A DNA stretch of 64,000 nt from Centroberyx gerrardi (lineage: Eukaryota > Chordata > Actinopteri > Beryciformes > Berycidae). The stretch is taken from assembly GCF_048128805.1 (NCBI RefSeq), contig NC_136016.1, positions 16,512,676 through 16,576,675 on the forward strand, read 5' to 3'. Made by a program: the position numbers and the translations under genes. The notes beneath the pieces are model-generated. The model was not told the DNA's origin, searched no databases, and saw only the letters and a list, made by a program, of their open reading frames with translations. Each line of letters begins with the position of its first letter. The stretch's first letter is position 1. Shown piece after piece: positions 1-12,249 of this stretch.

Positions 1-98
1 ATGAAGCTTTTCCCCGTCTGTTCTTGTGTTGTGTCGTTATTTAAAAATCCTTAACGGTTCGGTTCTAAAAAAGGAGGAGGTGGAGAGGGGAGACTCAC

Positions 99-2116
99 TT
101 TTTGAGGAAGACCACGGCCAGGGAAGCGCTCTTTCCCTCCCCATCGTCAGAGCTCTCGCTGCCGCTATCTACGGTGTCCGAGCCCCACTCTTCATCATCA
201 TCATCATCGTCACTGGAAGACGACTCATCCTGTCAAAGAGAGGAAAACTCCAACAGATTAACTCGAGTCTCCCCTGATGGAGAATTAGGTCTTCCTACAT
301 CAGACTTTCTGTAGTGCATCCTTCAGCAACCGTGGCAAAAGGAAAGAGGATTTGCATACTTTAAGTGTTAGATCAGTACTGGATTGGCCCGCTGGTCTCT
401 TACCCCTGAGCCCTTGGCCGACTTGAGGAACTTGCTGGCCTCTGAGGAAGCATCCGCAGGCTTTTTCTTCAAGAAGGCTTTGGCTGACACACCATCCTCG
501 CCCCCCTCTGCGTCGCTGTCTGAAGAGGAGCCTTGAGGACCACAAAATGAGGACGATGAATTATACGGACGATGCTTACAACAGCTCCACATATTCATCA
601 TTATGTCTCACACATTCAGACGTTACATCCATGAGCTTTGTAGAAGCAATCAATTATGAAAAGAGTTTTCTTATCATATTATTCCTGATAGATATCTGAA
701 TTCTGCTGCACTTCATGATGAATTACAAACTTGTATTAAATGGGCGAGCAAGTTTTAAATTAACACATATTAGTACCTGATTCTACAAACAAATGGCATT
801 AAAAATGGGCAGGGTGACATATTTCTATTATAAATGCATTTAGTCTATATAATGATGAAAGTATTCTATGGCACCCTGAAAGGCCTCAGACCCGTTTTAT
901 ATATTTAATCTATCTACTCTAAAGTTGGGTTGGACACCTTTCAGTTTGCCATAGAATACTTTCATTGCCTTTTATGCCTTTATAGTTTTATAGAATTTAT
1001 AGTTCTTCTTGGCCTTTGTTGTACTAAGATGTAAATATAAAAAAGCAAGCTCACCCGAATCCTCTGGCTCCTTCTCCTCCTCCTCATCCGCAGACTCCTG
1101 TGGGTTCTGAAAGAGAGAGAGAGAATGCATTGTTAATGTCTCTCACCCAGCAAATAGTGAGTATGGTCTCAAACACAGAACACTGAGAGGAAATGCCCTG
1201 ATTTACCTCCTTGTAAGCAGCGATCTCTGTTTCGTAATCCCTGTTGTACTTGCGGATCTTCTGACGCAGCGTGCTGAGGGCTTTTGCGTTGTTCTTGTTC
1301 ATCTTCTTCTTGCCTTCTTTGTCCTCCCAAAGCTGGAAGGTAAATGACAACAGGTTATTCCACTGCTTCGCAAAAAAAGGGACTGGGGGTTTAGACATAT
1401 CCTGGAGAGTCCACTTATCACCTATATACAAGATCAACTGACCAAGATGATGAATATAATTCCTTTGCAGCAGGCAGATCACAAAACACATGGTTACAAT
1501 TATAAAGCTGAAATTCAGAAAGCTGCGGTAAACCTGGGCTACTGACCTGGTTGAGATAGTCTTCCAGGTCGGCCAGAAGACGGATGTAGAAAGAGGGAAC
1601 CCCCTCTTTGTCCACTATAGTCTTGCTTTTGAGGAACGCTCGACATAACTGCTCAAACTCCTCCAGGCATTTGGCCATGTCACGGATCTTCATGGCATTG
1701 CGGATGGTCTTGATGAAGTTGGTCAACTCCTCAAACCTGAGATTTAAGAATGAGTACATTTAAAACAAAATCAAAACAATCTGATATGAGTAGCATTTGT
1801 GGTACATGTTGCCAAAAAAATTCTAAGTCCACTTGACGCTAAACAAACAGCCACACTGACCTTTTGTCTTTGGCACTGCGTACCACTCTCTTGGTGTCCT
1901 CCTCATCATCACTAAGCAGCAAGGACCTGGGAAAACAATATGGATAGGTGAGATCATTCTAAAAATATAATTTGTGTCCGTGTATGATGGGCTTTGACAG
2001 ATAACAAGAGGTACTGACTGCTTGAAAGTAGTCCCTGGTGCTTTAGGGGTGATCTCATCGGCGGATGAGGACTCCTCCGACTCGCTGTCGGACCCAGTGG
2101 CGAAGAAACGAGACAT
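99..2116 (-). CDS. eif3c: eIF3 subunit C, N-terminal part (partial, leaves window at left edge)
   Basis: Subunit of the eIF3 translation initiation complex, acting in the cytosol on the 40S ribosome. Coding exons on the minus strand: 2019-2116, 1861-1926, 1547-1736, 1207-1332, 1055-1106, 404-531 and 99-229, all with GT-AG borders and compatible phases, giving about the first 263 of some 910 residues. The start [13 protein letters not shown], the block [20 protein letters not shown], the helix-rich stretch [18 protein letters not shown] and [20 protein letters not shown] match vertebrate EIF3C closely. After them comes the usual acidic, Ser-rich linker ([17 protein letters not shown]) with FLKK repeats. 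The PCI region lies outside the window. A 5' untranslated exon ends at 2999. The start follows from the conserved N-terminus. Confidence 0.96.
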
Positions 2117-2539
2117 TGCTGAAGGAGGCTGTCAATCTGTAAAGACAAAATAAAATAAACGTGACGTTCTCTTTAATAGGCAGCTGACTGCAGATCTAGC
2201 GTCTTCTTGCAAGATGTGTTGCACCCTTGTGCTGTATGCTGCAGAGGAAATGTGTTTAATGTGAAATTTACAAATTCTACTAAATAAATTAAATCAATTT
2301 GCGGTGGTTATCAGTGCACAATGGAAAGACGCATGTTTCTGTATGTACCCAAATGGTATAGATGGTTTCTAGGTTTGGCACCAGTTACATCGCTATTGCT
2401 GTGTGATGTTGTGAATCACTCCAAAATGACTGTCAACACCAGTACTCACAACATGGATACATAACGTTAATTGACCAGCAGATGGTAAATGGGATATATG
2501 TAAGACATAACTTAAAAGTTGCCATTAGCTGTAGCTAGA

Positions 2540-2900
2540 GGAAGGGAACCAGACAACCAAAAAGTGTACAGCTCAGCATCACTTTCCCTTAAGCTAGCTA
2601 ACTTGCCTAGCTAGCAAGCTAATGCAATCAATACGCAACGACAACCTAGCTGGCCGGTAGCGTTAGATAACGTTAGCTGTGACAGCTGGACTAACCCGAT
2701 ACTGATGATGGGGTTACAAGCAGCTCGTCCAACTGACTACATAGCTCCAATTACAGCTACCGGGTTTACAAAACTATTAGGTTAGCAAATCAATGTTTAT
2801 TTCCTCATAATGTAAGGATATAGGTTATTTCCGAAGATACGACGCGACCGCTAGCGTGGCGCGGCGTTGATGCTAAGCTAACGTTACTAACAGACGGGAT
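2540..2900. repeat. Cluster of GCTAGC / GTTAGC / GCTAAC words in eif3c intron 1
   Basis: The intron just downstream of the eif3c first exon is dense in the hexamers GCTAGC, GCTAAC and GTTAGC (for example near 2594-2622, 2657-2680, 2851 and 2873-2886). No protein-coding or RNA gene is seen here. The same words cluster near the first exon of the 4.4-12.1 kb gene and in the palindromic block at 39.5 kb. Confidence 0.5.
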
Positions 2901-2998
2901 GGAGAACCGGGCCTTCCCGCATGTCTAGCAGGTAGATAGATTTTGCTCGGGGCAGGGTTAATCAAACATAGTTGAACCATTTTGTGAGACGAACTCAC

Positions 2999-3160
2999 CT
3001 ATGTCCTTGTGAAAATGGTCTCGTGGTGCGGCAGATTATTTTGAATCTTTTTATAATCCAGTTTTGCAATTTAGCGGCCACAAATGAAGGCGTGCGACGG
3101 GCTGCCCGGGCACTAGCGTCAGGAAAGGAAGTGTGATAAAGATTCACAAAGCATAGGGAT
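2999..3160 (-). promoter_or_regulatory. eif3c: eif3c promoter and 5' untranslated exon
   Basis: A good minus-strand donor (ATAG|GTGAGT) closes an untranslated exon at 2999; the next acceptor is at 2136, 20 bases upstream of the ATG. The upper end of the exon is uncertain. Near 3120-3133 the minus strand reads CACTTCCTTTCCTGACGC: an ETS-type site followed by a pyrimidine run, the usual arrangement for TOP-type transcripts of translation factors. No TATA box is seen. Exon end and promoter role are inferred. Confidence 0.55.
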
Positions 3161-3239
3161 GGTCCGAAGCACAGATCTACACACAGGGACAGGCAGGATG
3201 GTGAGCGGCTCCTAGGTGATGTTGCCACCCATCGGATGA

Positions 3240-4320
3240 AAATGTAAGGTCACTTTGGAAAAAACATTCATCTGTCTCTAGTCATCCCACTAAAAAGAAA
3301 AAATAGTTTTGTAGCAAGACAAAATATATTGTAAAGAACCATGAGTGTACTTCTGTTCTTACGCATACAACACCTTCTGTTTCAAAGGAAAAATCCTCAG
3401 ATTCATTATTCATAACTGCTACATAATTTGCAGTCCAAGGATGATTAGTTAAAAAGTCACATTTTCATAATACAAATCAGGGACAGCATTTTACCATGTT
3501 AATGTTCATATAATAAACTATTGATTTTGTTATAATGAACTTCTATGTAATAGGTGGCAATCAATATTCAATAATGCTCAAATTGGTGAACCCCTTGAAT
3601 TTGTGCATATTTGCTGTGCTACAAACTAATTTGAAGGTGCAATTACCTGGGATTTGTTGTCATATCTACAAAGTATTTCATCCTTTCAAGGTGAGAAGAA
3701 ATTCTAGAAATGTATGTGAAGGTATAAAATTAAAATGTGTGCAGTGCAGAAGTATACACATTTTTTTCCAATTATATTCAGCTAAATGGTGTCACTGGCA
3801 AATATTTGTTCAGCATTTGCTATCATACTTTCTACTCAGACTTCATATTTAAGTCACACTTAAAATTGTTCTATTTCAGCCTCATTGCCAGCATATCTGA
3901 TATCACGTCCCTTCAATACTCTCAATGGGATTGCAGGGTACAGGATTAACTTTTTCAGATAACATGAGCATAAGATTTAAGATAAATTTCCTCTTTAACT
4001 CTATTATGTTAACATATTCCACTTGTTGTGGTGTTTTTTTTCCCATCCAGTTTATCCACTATCTTCCATATTGAAATTAGATAAGAGAGTCATCCAGACT
4101 GTAAACCCTTTATTTAGACAGTGATGAAAATATCTTGACGTGGATGGATTATATTGGACCGGATTACAGTAGAGAATATGATAATGTAATAACAGCTCAA
4201 AGTCAGTATTCTAATCTGCAAAACTTTATAACATATGTTCAAAAATATATATTTCAAGATATATATTTCAATGAAAAAAAGCAGTGTTAATGCATAGATG
4301 CAATTTAAATATAATCAACA
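3240..4320. other. Intergenic spacer, AT-rich, no gene seen
   Basis: Between the eif3c promoter and the 3' end of the next gene. Open frames are short and lack splice sites or family resemblance. Nothing else recognisable. Confidence 0.6.
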
Positions 4321-4324
4321 TTCT

Positions 4325-4330
4325 TTTATT
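4325..4330 (-). terminator. Poly(A) signal of the repeat/coiled-coil gene
   Basis: AATAAA on the minus strand, about 100 bases downstream of the stop codon at 4430-4432, giving a short 3' untranslated region. Confidence 0.6.
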
Positions 4331-4429
4331 GAATTAAAATTTAATATTTTAATTTACAGTGTGTGCGTAACTTAAAAACTTCTATTAACGACCAATTCAT
4401 AGTGCTATGAAAGATCCTTAGGATTCATA

Positions 4430-7400
4430 TCAGCATTCATCTTCTCGTCTCTTGTACTTGAGTAGCTCTGAAAGAAATTAGGAAAAAATTTATCAGTAAT
4501 TACAGACATACGATACACACAAGGACTGAAATATTAACTTTCAAACATTTACACATATAAAACACAAATAAATGGTTGTACTGGATTTTGACTCAACACT
4601 AGGACCAAGAGAAGATCAGAGCCAACAGACAGATTAATGACACACATGTAAAAAAACTGGTATTTTCCTTCAAGCCAGAGGTTTGCAACAATGCCTCCTA
4701 AAATCCCTGCACTTAGATTCCTTAGAATAAAACCACAACAAGTCATACCTTCTTTCAGTCTCGTTATTTCTTCCGATTTCTTCTTGAGCTGTTGCTCAAG
4801 CTGAGCACAGTTGGCGCACCCTGCAAACACATGAAACATAAAACCTCTGTCTGCCAAGATTTCACCTCCAACACACTATTTTGTTTTCATATAACAGACT
4901 TGGCTGAGTGAGGGCAAATACCCAATTGATGACACCCCCAAATTTTTTTTTTTTTCCACCAACTGAGGCTCTCTGATCATGGTGGTGGAGTAGCTGCAAT
5001 CCACAGAATTGATTTCAAATGCTCTACCATCTCCTTTGGTTACTTCTCACTGGAGTCACTGAATGTCCTAGTGTATAAACCCCAAAGTTGGGTAGAATTC
5101 ACAAACAAATTCTTGAAATTCTTGATATGTATCTCTCTTTGAAATGTTAGCGTAAGATCTCCATCAAGTTTCCTATAAACACATTAATCTCCAACATGTC
5201 TTAGTATTTAAGACAGTACCCTATTAATGATACAATAACTTGTTCTACTTCTCATGTTATATATTTGATAAAGTGCCTTTGGTTTGGCATATGAAGCCTG
5301 ATTTAATTGCGCTTACCATGGCTTTGGGGTTTAGCTAGCATAGCTCTCTGACTAGGTGCAGGCAGCTTCAGATTTCTAGCTCTGCTGGCTGGATCACAAG
5401 AAGATGTTGAGGCTTCAGCACTAGCTGGTGGCACTGGAGCATCTAAAAAGCATGATGACATAAAAAGCCCAAGGACAACTGTCAACTCAAAGGCGTTCGG
5501 TACACGACCCATGCCTGCTTAGTCGGCAAACATGCTCAGAAAGTCTAGGCTTTGACCATAGCCACAAGGACTATGTTGTACAGGTCGAGTTACACTAGGT
5601 ATACAAGTTAGCCTTTATGAAAGAACCAACCATGCAACCCATAAAAAAACAACTTTATAATTGTGGTTTAAACTTTATAATTTAAAGCCAAAAAACTCAG
5701 TATTTACCCATCTTCTTCTTCTTTGCCAATGGCAAAGCTTCACTTCTGGTCAAGAGGTGCTTCTTTGTCTGGCTGGGTGCTTGTGCAGTCTTCATTGGGT
5801 TAGAGGCTGTTTGTATGTAAGGACAGGAGAAAACAGTGATTACATTGAATTTAGACCATGCATGTCACAAAAGAAACAGCCCCACTCATCTAAATATGAT
5901 ATCTTATATTAATTGCTGGTTCAATCCTCAGTGCTGACAGCGCAGATACTTCACAAGAGTTCAGTTGTTTATTTTTCAGTCATTTTGCTGCTGAATATTA
6001 CGAACTGTCCAGACCAGCAAAGTGGAAAAACTTATTAACACTGAACTTTGATACGATACAACTTTATTGTTATTGTTTATGGTTATATGTGTCAAACAAA
6101 CCCAGAAATATACATAAAGCCAGACCACTATGTGTGTACCTGTAGGTCCACGGGGTTTGTCAGTATTAGAAGAAGCTGCTGCTGTGTTGCTTCTTGCTGA
6201 GGGAGGCCTGAGGCTCGGTATGGCTCTCTGGGTGGCTGACGGGATGCCACTAGGCTGAGGTCTCCGCAAGCCAGTACCGGGCTGCTTGGATCCTAACATC
6301 AGCACAGAGGGAAAGACAGGGTGGACACACACCCGAGGGTGTTAGGCCTATACTTAGCTAAAACCAAGACTGAAGCTAAGCATGGAAAAAACTAACCTTA
6401 ATGAAAAAAACAAAACTAAAATCTTCACCTAAAAAACTAACATGAAACAACAATAAACTTGATTTAAGTGTTATTTTGATCAGTGTCACAATGAAAGTGA
6501 TATGGAGTGAGAATACCCAATTAACTACAGTACATTGATGCTTACTATTCTCATACAACATTTTTCCTGTCAGTATGTATGCAAAACACGTAGTAACACA
6601 GTGCATACTGCCATGACGACGGAAATAAAACATTAACCTGAACATTTATGAAAAATCAAATTGTAAACTAGCAAGCACCTTCTGAAAACATGCATGCAGG
6701 TACACACACACTTGCACACACTGCCTACCTGTAACTGCAGCACGGCCATTGCAGGAGCTTGATATTCCTGTGGTCTTTGATACACAAAATCAAGGGAAAA
6801 AAAAACACAAATTTAAAAATATAGCTTATATATTGTTATATATGCCTTAGCCTGGCTTATCCCCGTCACCTCAATCCAACTGATAAAAATTCTGTGAGTG
6901 AGCTTTACAACAGCAGCTAATGTTACACCAATGACAAGTTAATATAATTGTGTCTTTTGCACAGTCTACGTCTTTCTCAAGGCCCAATTATTTGTCTTCA
7001 ATCTGCTTTGTCCCCATCATAACTGAAGTGGAATCAATCATCAGAGGTTTCACCTGGATTCATCTGGTCAGTCTATTTCATGGAAACAGCAGCTGTTAGG
7101 GATGGGACAATAGGCTATATCGAAATTCAATGTATTTCAATACAAAAATGTGACAATATGTATCGTGGGGCAGAAAAATGAATCGCAATATTAGCTACAT
7201 TTTACTCTGCTGTAATAATCATGAATGAGATGGCTTGCTCATCACAATTTCACAAGCTCTCTATCAAAATTATATTATTTGCACTTTGTAATGACATTTT
7301 TAAATTCTTGTTTACATTCTAGCAAGCCATTGCTAGAAGGATTTGTGGTTCAGAAATAAACATAGCCTAATTCTGCAAACTTGATACCACAAAGAGTCAT

Positions 7401-10400
7401 ACTTTGTTGTCATTGAACTTTTATTACATCGTATCGTGGTTATATCGAATTGTGTACCCCATATCGTGTATCGAATCATATCGTCCCATCCCTAGCAAGT
7501 GTTGTTTTAATTTTGTACACTCATTGTATTAAAAAAAGGATCAAATATTCCAATCTTACCTCCTGCGGGAGAGCATCTGAAGCAGCAGTATTTCTCGAGG
7601 CCTCTGCCTGGGCTCTCTGCCTAGTCATAGGCGGACCAGCGGTAGGTGGCTCAAACCTTCCTGGGATTGCGGAGACTGGCTTGTATTTCAATAGCTGGGA
7701 TGCAGCTCTCGAAGGAGGCAACAGTGATTTAGCAGCGGGGACTGTCAAGAATGTCTTTCGGTCACTGACAATGTTTGATGGGGCAGCCACCTGGCTAACT
7801 GGCTTACTGGGGCCATCCGGCTTACTGGAGCCATCCCCATACAGCTTTTTCTGCACCTCTGACGCTTTGCCTCCTCCTCGTTCAGCAATTAAGTTGATCA
7901 TTTTAGAATCAGGCATGGGTGTAGACGTAACAAAAGAGTCTGACCTCAAATCTAGGGAGTCATCCAAGTTGAATGCAGCCGCTTTGTTGTTCTCCATATC
8001 CATGCTTTGATGGTCCAAAGTGTCAGAAAGCCCATCCGTCATAGGCAGGACTGATTGTGACTGTTCCTTGGTCTCACCTGTTTCAGCTCCAGAGACAGCC
8101 ACCACAACAGGATTAGCTTCAAAAGTGCTGTCACGGAGGTCAACCGTCTTGGCATTAGCCTCTGCACCAGTTGTTGTCCCGTTAAGTTTTGACAGTCCAG
8201 GAGTGTAGGCTTCAAAAGTGCTGTCTTTAGGGCTTGTGGTCGGGTTACTGAGCTTAGGAGAAGGTGGCATGTCCAAAGTGTTCTGGGGACTAGAGCTTGA
8301 TTCTGACAAAGCAATTGTGCCACTGAGCTTAGAAAGAGGTTTCGTGTCTAAAGTGTTGTTTTGGAGGCAAACTGCTGTAGTACTAGCTTCACCTAAAATT
8401 ATATTGCCATTGGATTTTTGAAGAGAATGCATATTAAAAGTGTTGTTCTGGAGAACACACAAACCACTAGTCTCTGCAGCTGAGCAACTGTGATTCATAA
8501 CAGGGCAAGTTTCAAAAGTGTTCTTAGAGATTGAACTAGCTTGATCTTCAGCCTCTGCAGTGGGGTTACCAACATTTGATGGAGGAAGAGCCAAGGTGTT
8601 ATTCTGAGGGCAGGATATTTGAACAGCAGTGTTTAAATCGGTGGCGGTGCTCAGCTTGGAGGTCTGCAGAGTGGTAAAGCTGCTGTTCACAGCCGCCTTA
8701 AGGCTAGGTTGCGGCACTTCGCTGGTTATTGCAACATCATGGTTGGTTAGCATCTTTGTGTTGTTGGGTTCCCCAGGACTGGAGCTCTCCATAGGCTCAA
8801 CCTGAAGTTCAAATGTGCGATTCTTTGAATTGTTACCACACTCCACATCACAAGTAGAGGACTGTGATATGATGCACTGAGCAGACTTGTCACTGGTGGA
8901 GGTCATGTCGTGGGTGACATTTACAGGAAGGCTACTAGGCAAGTCCTCAGCTGAGCTTTTAATCATGACTGGTCCACCAAGTTCCACAATGCTTTGTCCA
9001 CTGAGCTCCAGCGAAGGCCTATTGTTTTCCAAATTATCAACTGTAGAAATATCCCGAGTGACTTCCAAGGAAGCTTTGAGGCGGCTGGAGTCATTCATGG
9101 TTATGTTTTTCCCAATGCACTGAGCAGATTTGTCACTAGAGGCGCTCACGTCGTGGGTGACATTGCCAGGGAGGGTACAAGACAAGTCCTCAGCTGAGCT
9201 TTGAATCACAACTGATGCAGCAACCTCCGTCATGTTTTGTCCGCTGAACTCCGACGAATGCCTATTGTTTTTCATACTATCCACTGTAGAAATATCTTGA
9301 GTGACTTCCAAGGAAGCTTTGAGGCAGCTGGAGTCATTCATGGTTATGTTTTTCCCACTGCACTGAGCAGATTTTTCACTAGAGGAGCTCATGTCATGGG
9401 TGACATTGCCAGGGAGGGTACTAGACAAGTCCTCAGCTGAGCTTTGAATCACAACTGATCCAGCAACCTCTGTCATGTTTTGTCCACTGAACTCCGACGA
9501 ATGCCTATTGTTTTTCATACTATCTACTGTAGAAATATCTTGAGTGACTTCCAAGGAAGCTTTGAGGCAGCTGGAGTCATTCATGGTTGTGTTTTTCCCA
9601 CTGCACTGAGCAGATTTTTCACTAGAGGAGCTCATGTCATGGGTGACATTGCCAGGGAGGGTACTAGACAAGTCCTCAGCTGAGCTTTGAATCATGGCTG
9701 ATCTGGCAACCTGTGTCGTGTTTTGTCCACTGAACTCCAATGAAGGCCTATTGTTTTTCATACTATCTACTGTAGAAATATCCTGAGTGACTTCCAAGGA
9801 AGCTTTGAGGCAGCTAGAGTCATTCATGGTTATGTTTTTCCCCATGCACTGAACAGATTTGTCACTAAATGAGCTTGTATTGTGCGTGGCATTTCCAGGA
9901 AAGGTACTAGGCAAGTCCTCCACTGAACTTTGAATCATGACTGATCCAGCGATCTCCGCCATGTTTTGTGCACTGAGCTCCAACGAAGGCATACTGTTTT
10001 TCAAACTATCTACTGCAGAAATATCCCGAGTGACATCCAAGGAAGCTTTGAGCCAGCTGGAGTCATTCATCGTGATGTTTCCCCCCCCTGGAGTTAGCAC
10101 TGAACTCATCTCAGACTTCAAGGTTAGAGTAGAGCCCATCTCCAAGTCTGGATTTGTATCAACAACCTCCTCTGGCTTAGTGGCCATGTCCCTCAAAGAT
10201 ACAGAAGTCTCAGGCAGGATATGAGGAGAACTTACAGTGGACCGAGTCACTGGCGTAGTGGTATCAACTGTAACATCCAAGAGACTAATCTCTGGACATA
10301 TATCATCTTCCAGCATGAACACAGGAGGATTCATTTGACTTGATGGTCGGGCAGAAGAGAACCCTGGTCGAGCAGTGGAGAACCCTGTGACAGGACATTG

Positions 10401-10835
10401 GCGGAGGATTTCAATTTCTTTGTGGCAGTCTGCTGTGAACTCATGGTAAAGAGAGGACACATTCAGATCAGGATTTTTTCCATGCCTCAAAGGCTCTGGA
10501 GACTTTGAGTTATGACATTTCACGCCAAGATTGAAGTATTTGAAAATTGGAGTTAGAGCAGATTGGAAATTGGAGATCCGTGACTTTGCTTTGCCTCCAC
10601 TGTTGCTGCTATATGGAGCTGGGGTTGCAAAGTGGCAGCCGTTAGCGAGAGGCTTAGTTTCTCCACTTGGCTGTGAGGAGGAACATTCTACCACATCTCC
10701 GGCTTGGACCTTGGACATTAAAGGGCCTCTTGTGGCACTGACGCTGGGGGGTGGAATATTTTCACGGCATTCGTCTGCCTCATGTGTTTCAGGATCACTA
10801 TCAACAGATGCTTGCATAGTTGCCCGACTGGCCAT
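4430..10835 (-). CDS. Large Ser/Thr-rich repeat protein with C-terminal coiled coil (unrecognised)
   Basis: Family not recognised. Eight coding exons join in phase: 7560-10835, 6729-6774, 6140-6292, 5708-5806, 5317-5442, 4749-4820 and 4430-4467 preceded by a 5' untranslated exon ending at 11991, for 1269 residues. The first coding exon gives 1092 residues. Order: polar N-terminus (ENIPP, LTPIFKYFNLG); five 81-residue tandem repeats at about residues 253-657; a stretch with repeated N/D-x-T-F/L motifs; a basic, Pro/Ser-rich region (LRRPQPSGIPSATQR); a Lys cluster (AKKKKM) that could be a nuclear signal; and a short terminal coiled coil (CANCAQLEQQLKKKSEEITR then LKEELLKYKRREDEC). There is no signal peptide or membrane segment. 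Low complexity plus a terminal coiled coil recalls mitotic or microtubule-associated proteins, but that is only an impression. The ATG at 10835 has a good context (AACATGG). Confidence 0.85.
7097..7494. mobile_element. hAT-type MITE in intron 2 of the repeat/coiled-coil gene
   Basis: Ends are inverted (TAGGGATGGGACAATA and TATCGTCCCATCCCTA). Flanks GCAGCTGT and GCAAGTGT fit a decayed 8-bp target duplication (6 of 8 match), as in hAT elements. The interior is AT-rich with repeated ATCG words and no coding capacity, so it is non-autonomous. Confidence 0.7.
8863..10078 (-). repeat. Five tandem 243-bp coding repeats (81 residues each)
   Basis: Units of exactly 243 bp, each encoding a block that starts NITMNDSS and contains QSSAEDL and NVTHD. 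The middle three are nearly identical at DNA level, the outer two more diverged, as expected from unequal crossing over or replication slippage from the centre. The 243-bp period keeps the frame. Confidence 0.92.
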
Positions 10836-10836
10836 G

Positions 10837-10908
10837 TTAGACTCCTTCTGGTGCTTTCTCACAAAATAAATGGGGTACACTTGCTTTTTGACACGAGACA
10901 CAATACAT
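10837..10908 (-). CDS. Upstream ORF of 23 codons ending 1 base before the main start
   Basis: In the same exon as the main start, an ATG at 10908 opens a 23-codon frame (MYCVSCQKASV...) whose TAA at 10839-10837 is followed by one base and then the main ATG (TAACATGG). Such termination next to a start is a known setting for reinitiation or ribosome stalling control. Whether it is translated cannot be told from sequence. Confidence 0.5.
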   Translation of the reverse strand: MYCVSCQKASVPHLFCEKAPEGV

Positions 10909-11990
10909 GGACTCCTTGACAAGTATCAGCAGCTCTTCTCAAATTCTCCTTGTCTGCAACCTGTGGATTGAATGAGTATATATGAATGTAAAACATTTTC
11001 ATTTCATATGACTAAACAATTGAAACTAATTTGGAACCAACATGGCTGTTATTGCCAGGCTAATACTCCATCTAAATTGGACATAAACCAATTTTACTTT
11101 ACATTTTAGCTATAGGACTCTTCCATTTTTCAACTTAATGGCTTTACCAATGGATGTTTATGTTATTTGATTAACAAAAAACACCCAAAAACATAAATTA
11201 CATATACTATTTTTACTACTACTACTATCCAGGAGATGCAATTTGATTGAAAAAACGTGATTAATGCAAAAAAAAAAGTACACTGGATTCTGAGGGGGCT
11301 GAATTTTAACATCAAAAATGGGCGCAAAGGTACAATTCAACCTTTTATTTTTTTTAAATATCAACAGCTCAAGCCAACTTCATACACATTAATTTGTGGC
11401 TTGCAATCACAACCTCTGTGTGAAATTTTCAAGATACTATATAAGCGATTCGGGCACTTAATTCTCACTGCTTCTAGATTTTTCAAGATGGACTCTTGAA
11501 ACCAACTTTATTTTCACCAGTGTCTGTGGCCTACATTGACTTTGGTTATAGGTCACCCTTGTTACAAGGATGTCTAGCAATCTCAGATAAGAATGCCATA
11601 CTGACAGCATTAGGGTCTTGGTGGATTTTGGTTTGACTCTGCATAAGAGAGCTCGTCATGTATCGAGACTGCTGTCTGAGACGTCTGCGCTGCCAAATGT
11701 GTTAATAACAGACGTCAATCTTAATTTCAGCTGGGTCCAAAACCTAACGTCAACAACGGAAAGTCAACACTCAGCGTAGCTATAACACATATTAGATGCC
11801 AATTTAATAAACATCGCATTACCAGCGTTTTATTTTTACAATTTCGCTACAATGAGGGGAGAGGGGGACCGTGATGGTTAGTTAAATATGCTACTGTCAT
11901 CTCTGCTAATTAACCCTAACTACCGGTAATGTTAATGCTAATGTTAGCTTGGTGATGTTAGCTAGCAGAACGGCGAGAACGTTGACTTAC

Positions 11991-12240
11991 CCGTGTAAAC
12001 GAGCACTTCTGGATGGAGATTGACGTCGGTGAAAATGATCGACATTAGCTCAGGTATTAAGTCTGTTAAATAAAAAAATAAAAAAAACGGTTCTTGGATT
12101 CCAAAAGAATATAAACACTGTATAGATATGAAACGACCACTTCCAAAGCGCTGTTAGTTTGAATGCAAACCCTCTTCACACTCATTGGTTAGAAAACGTA
12201 ACCAATCACGGACGAAGAGTGACGTATTCACTGAGTACTT
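11991..12240 (-). promoter_or_regulatory. Promoter and 5' exon of the repeat/coiled-coil gene
   Basis: A donor (CACGG|GTAAGT) at 11991 ends an untranslated exon that joins the acceptor at 10960. Upstream lie two CCAAT boxes in opposite orientation (12184-12188 and 12202-12206), a TGACGTA element near 12220 and a TTTGAA word near 12159. CCAAT pairs with a CHR-like TTTGAA are typical of cell-cycle promoters; this reading is inference. Confidence 0.45.
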
Positions 12241-12249
12241 CCTCTCCGA

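Noticed and set aside
4549-4857. Separate small gene starting in the intron before the coiled-coil exon
   Set aside because: The frame only runs through exon 7 of the repeat/coiled-coil gene into flanking intron; splicing in phase explains it fully.
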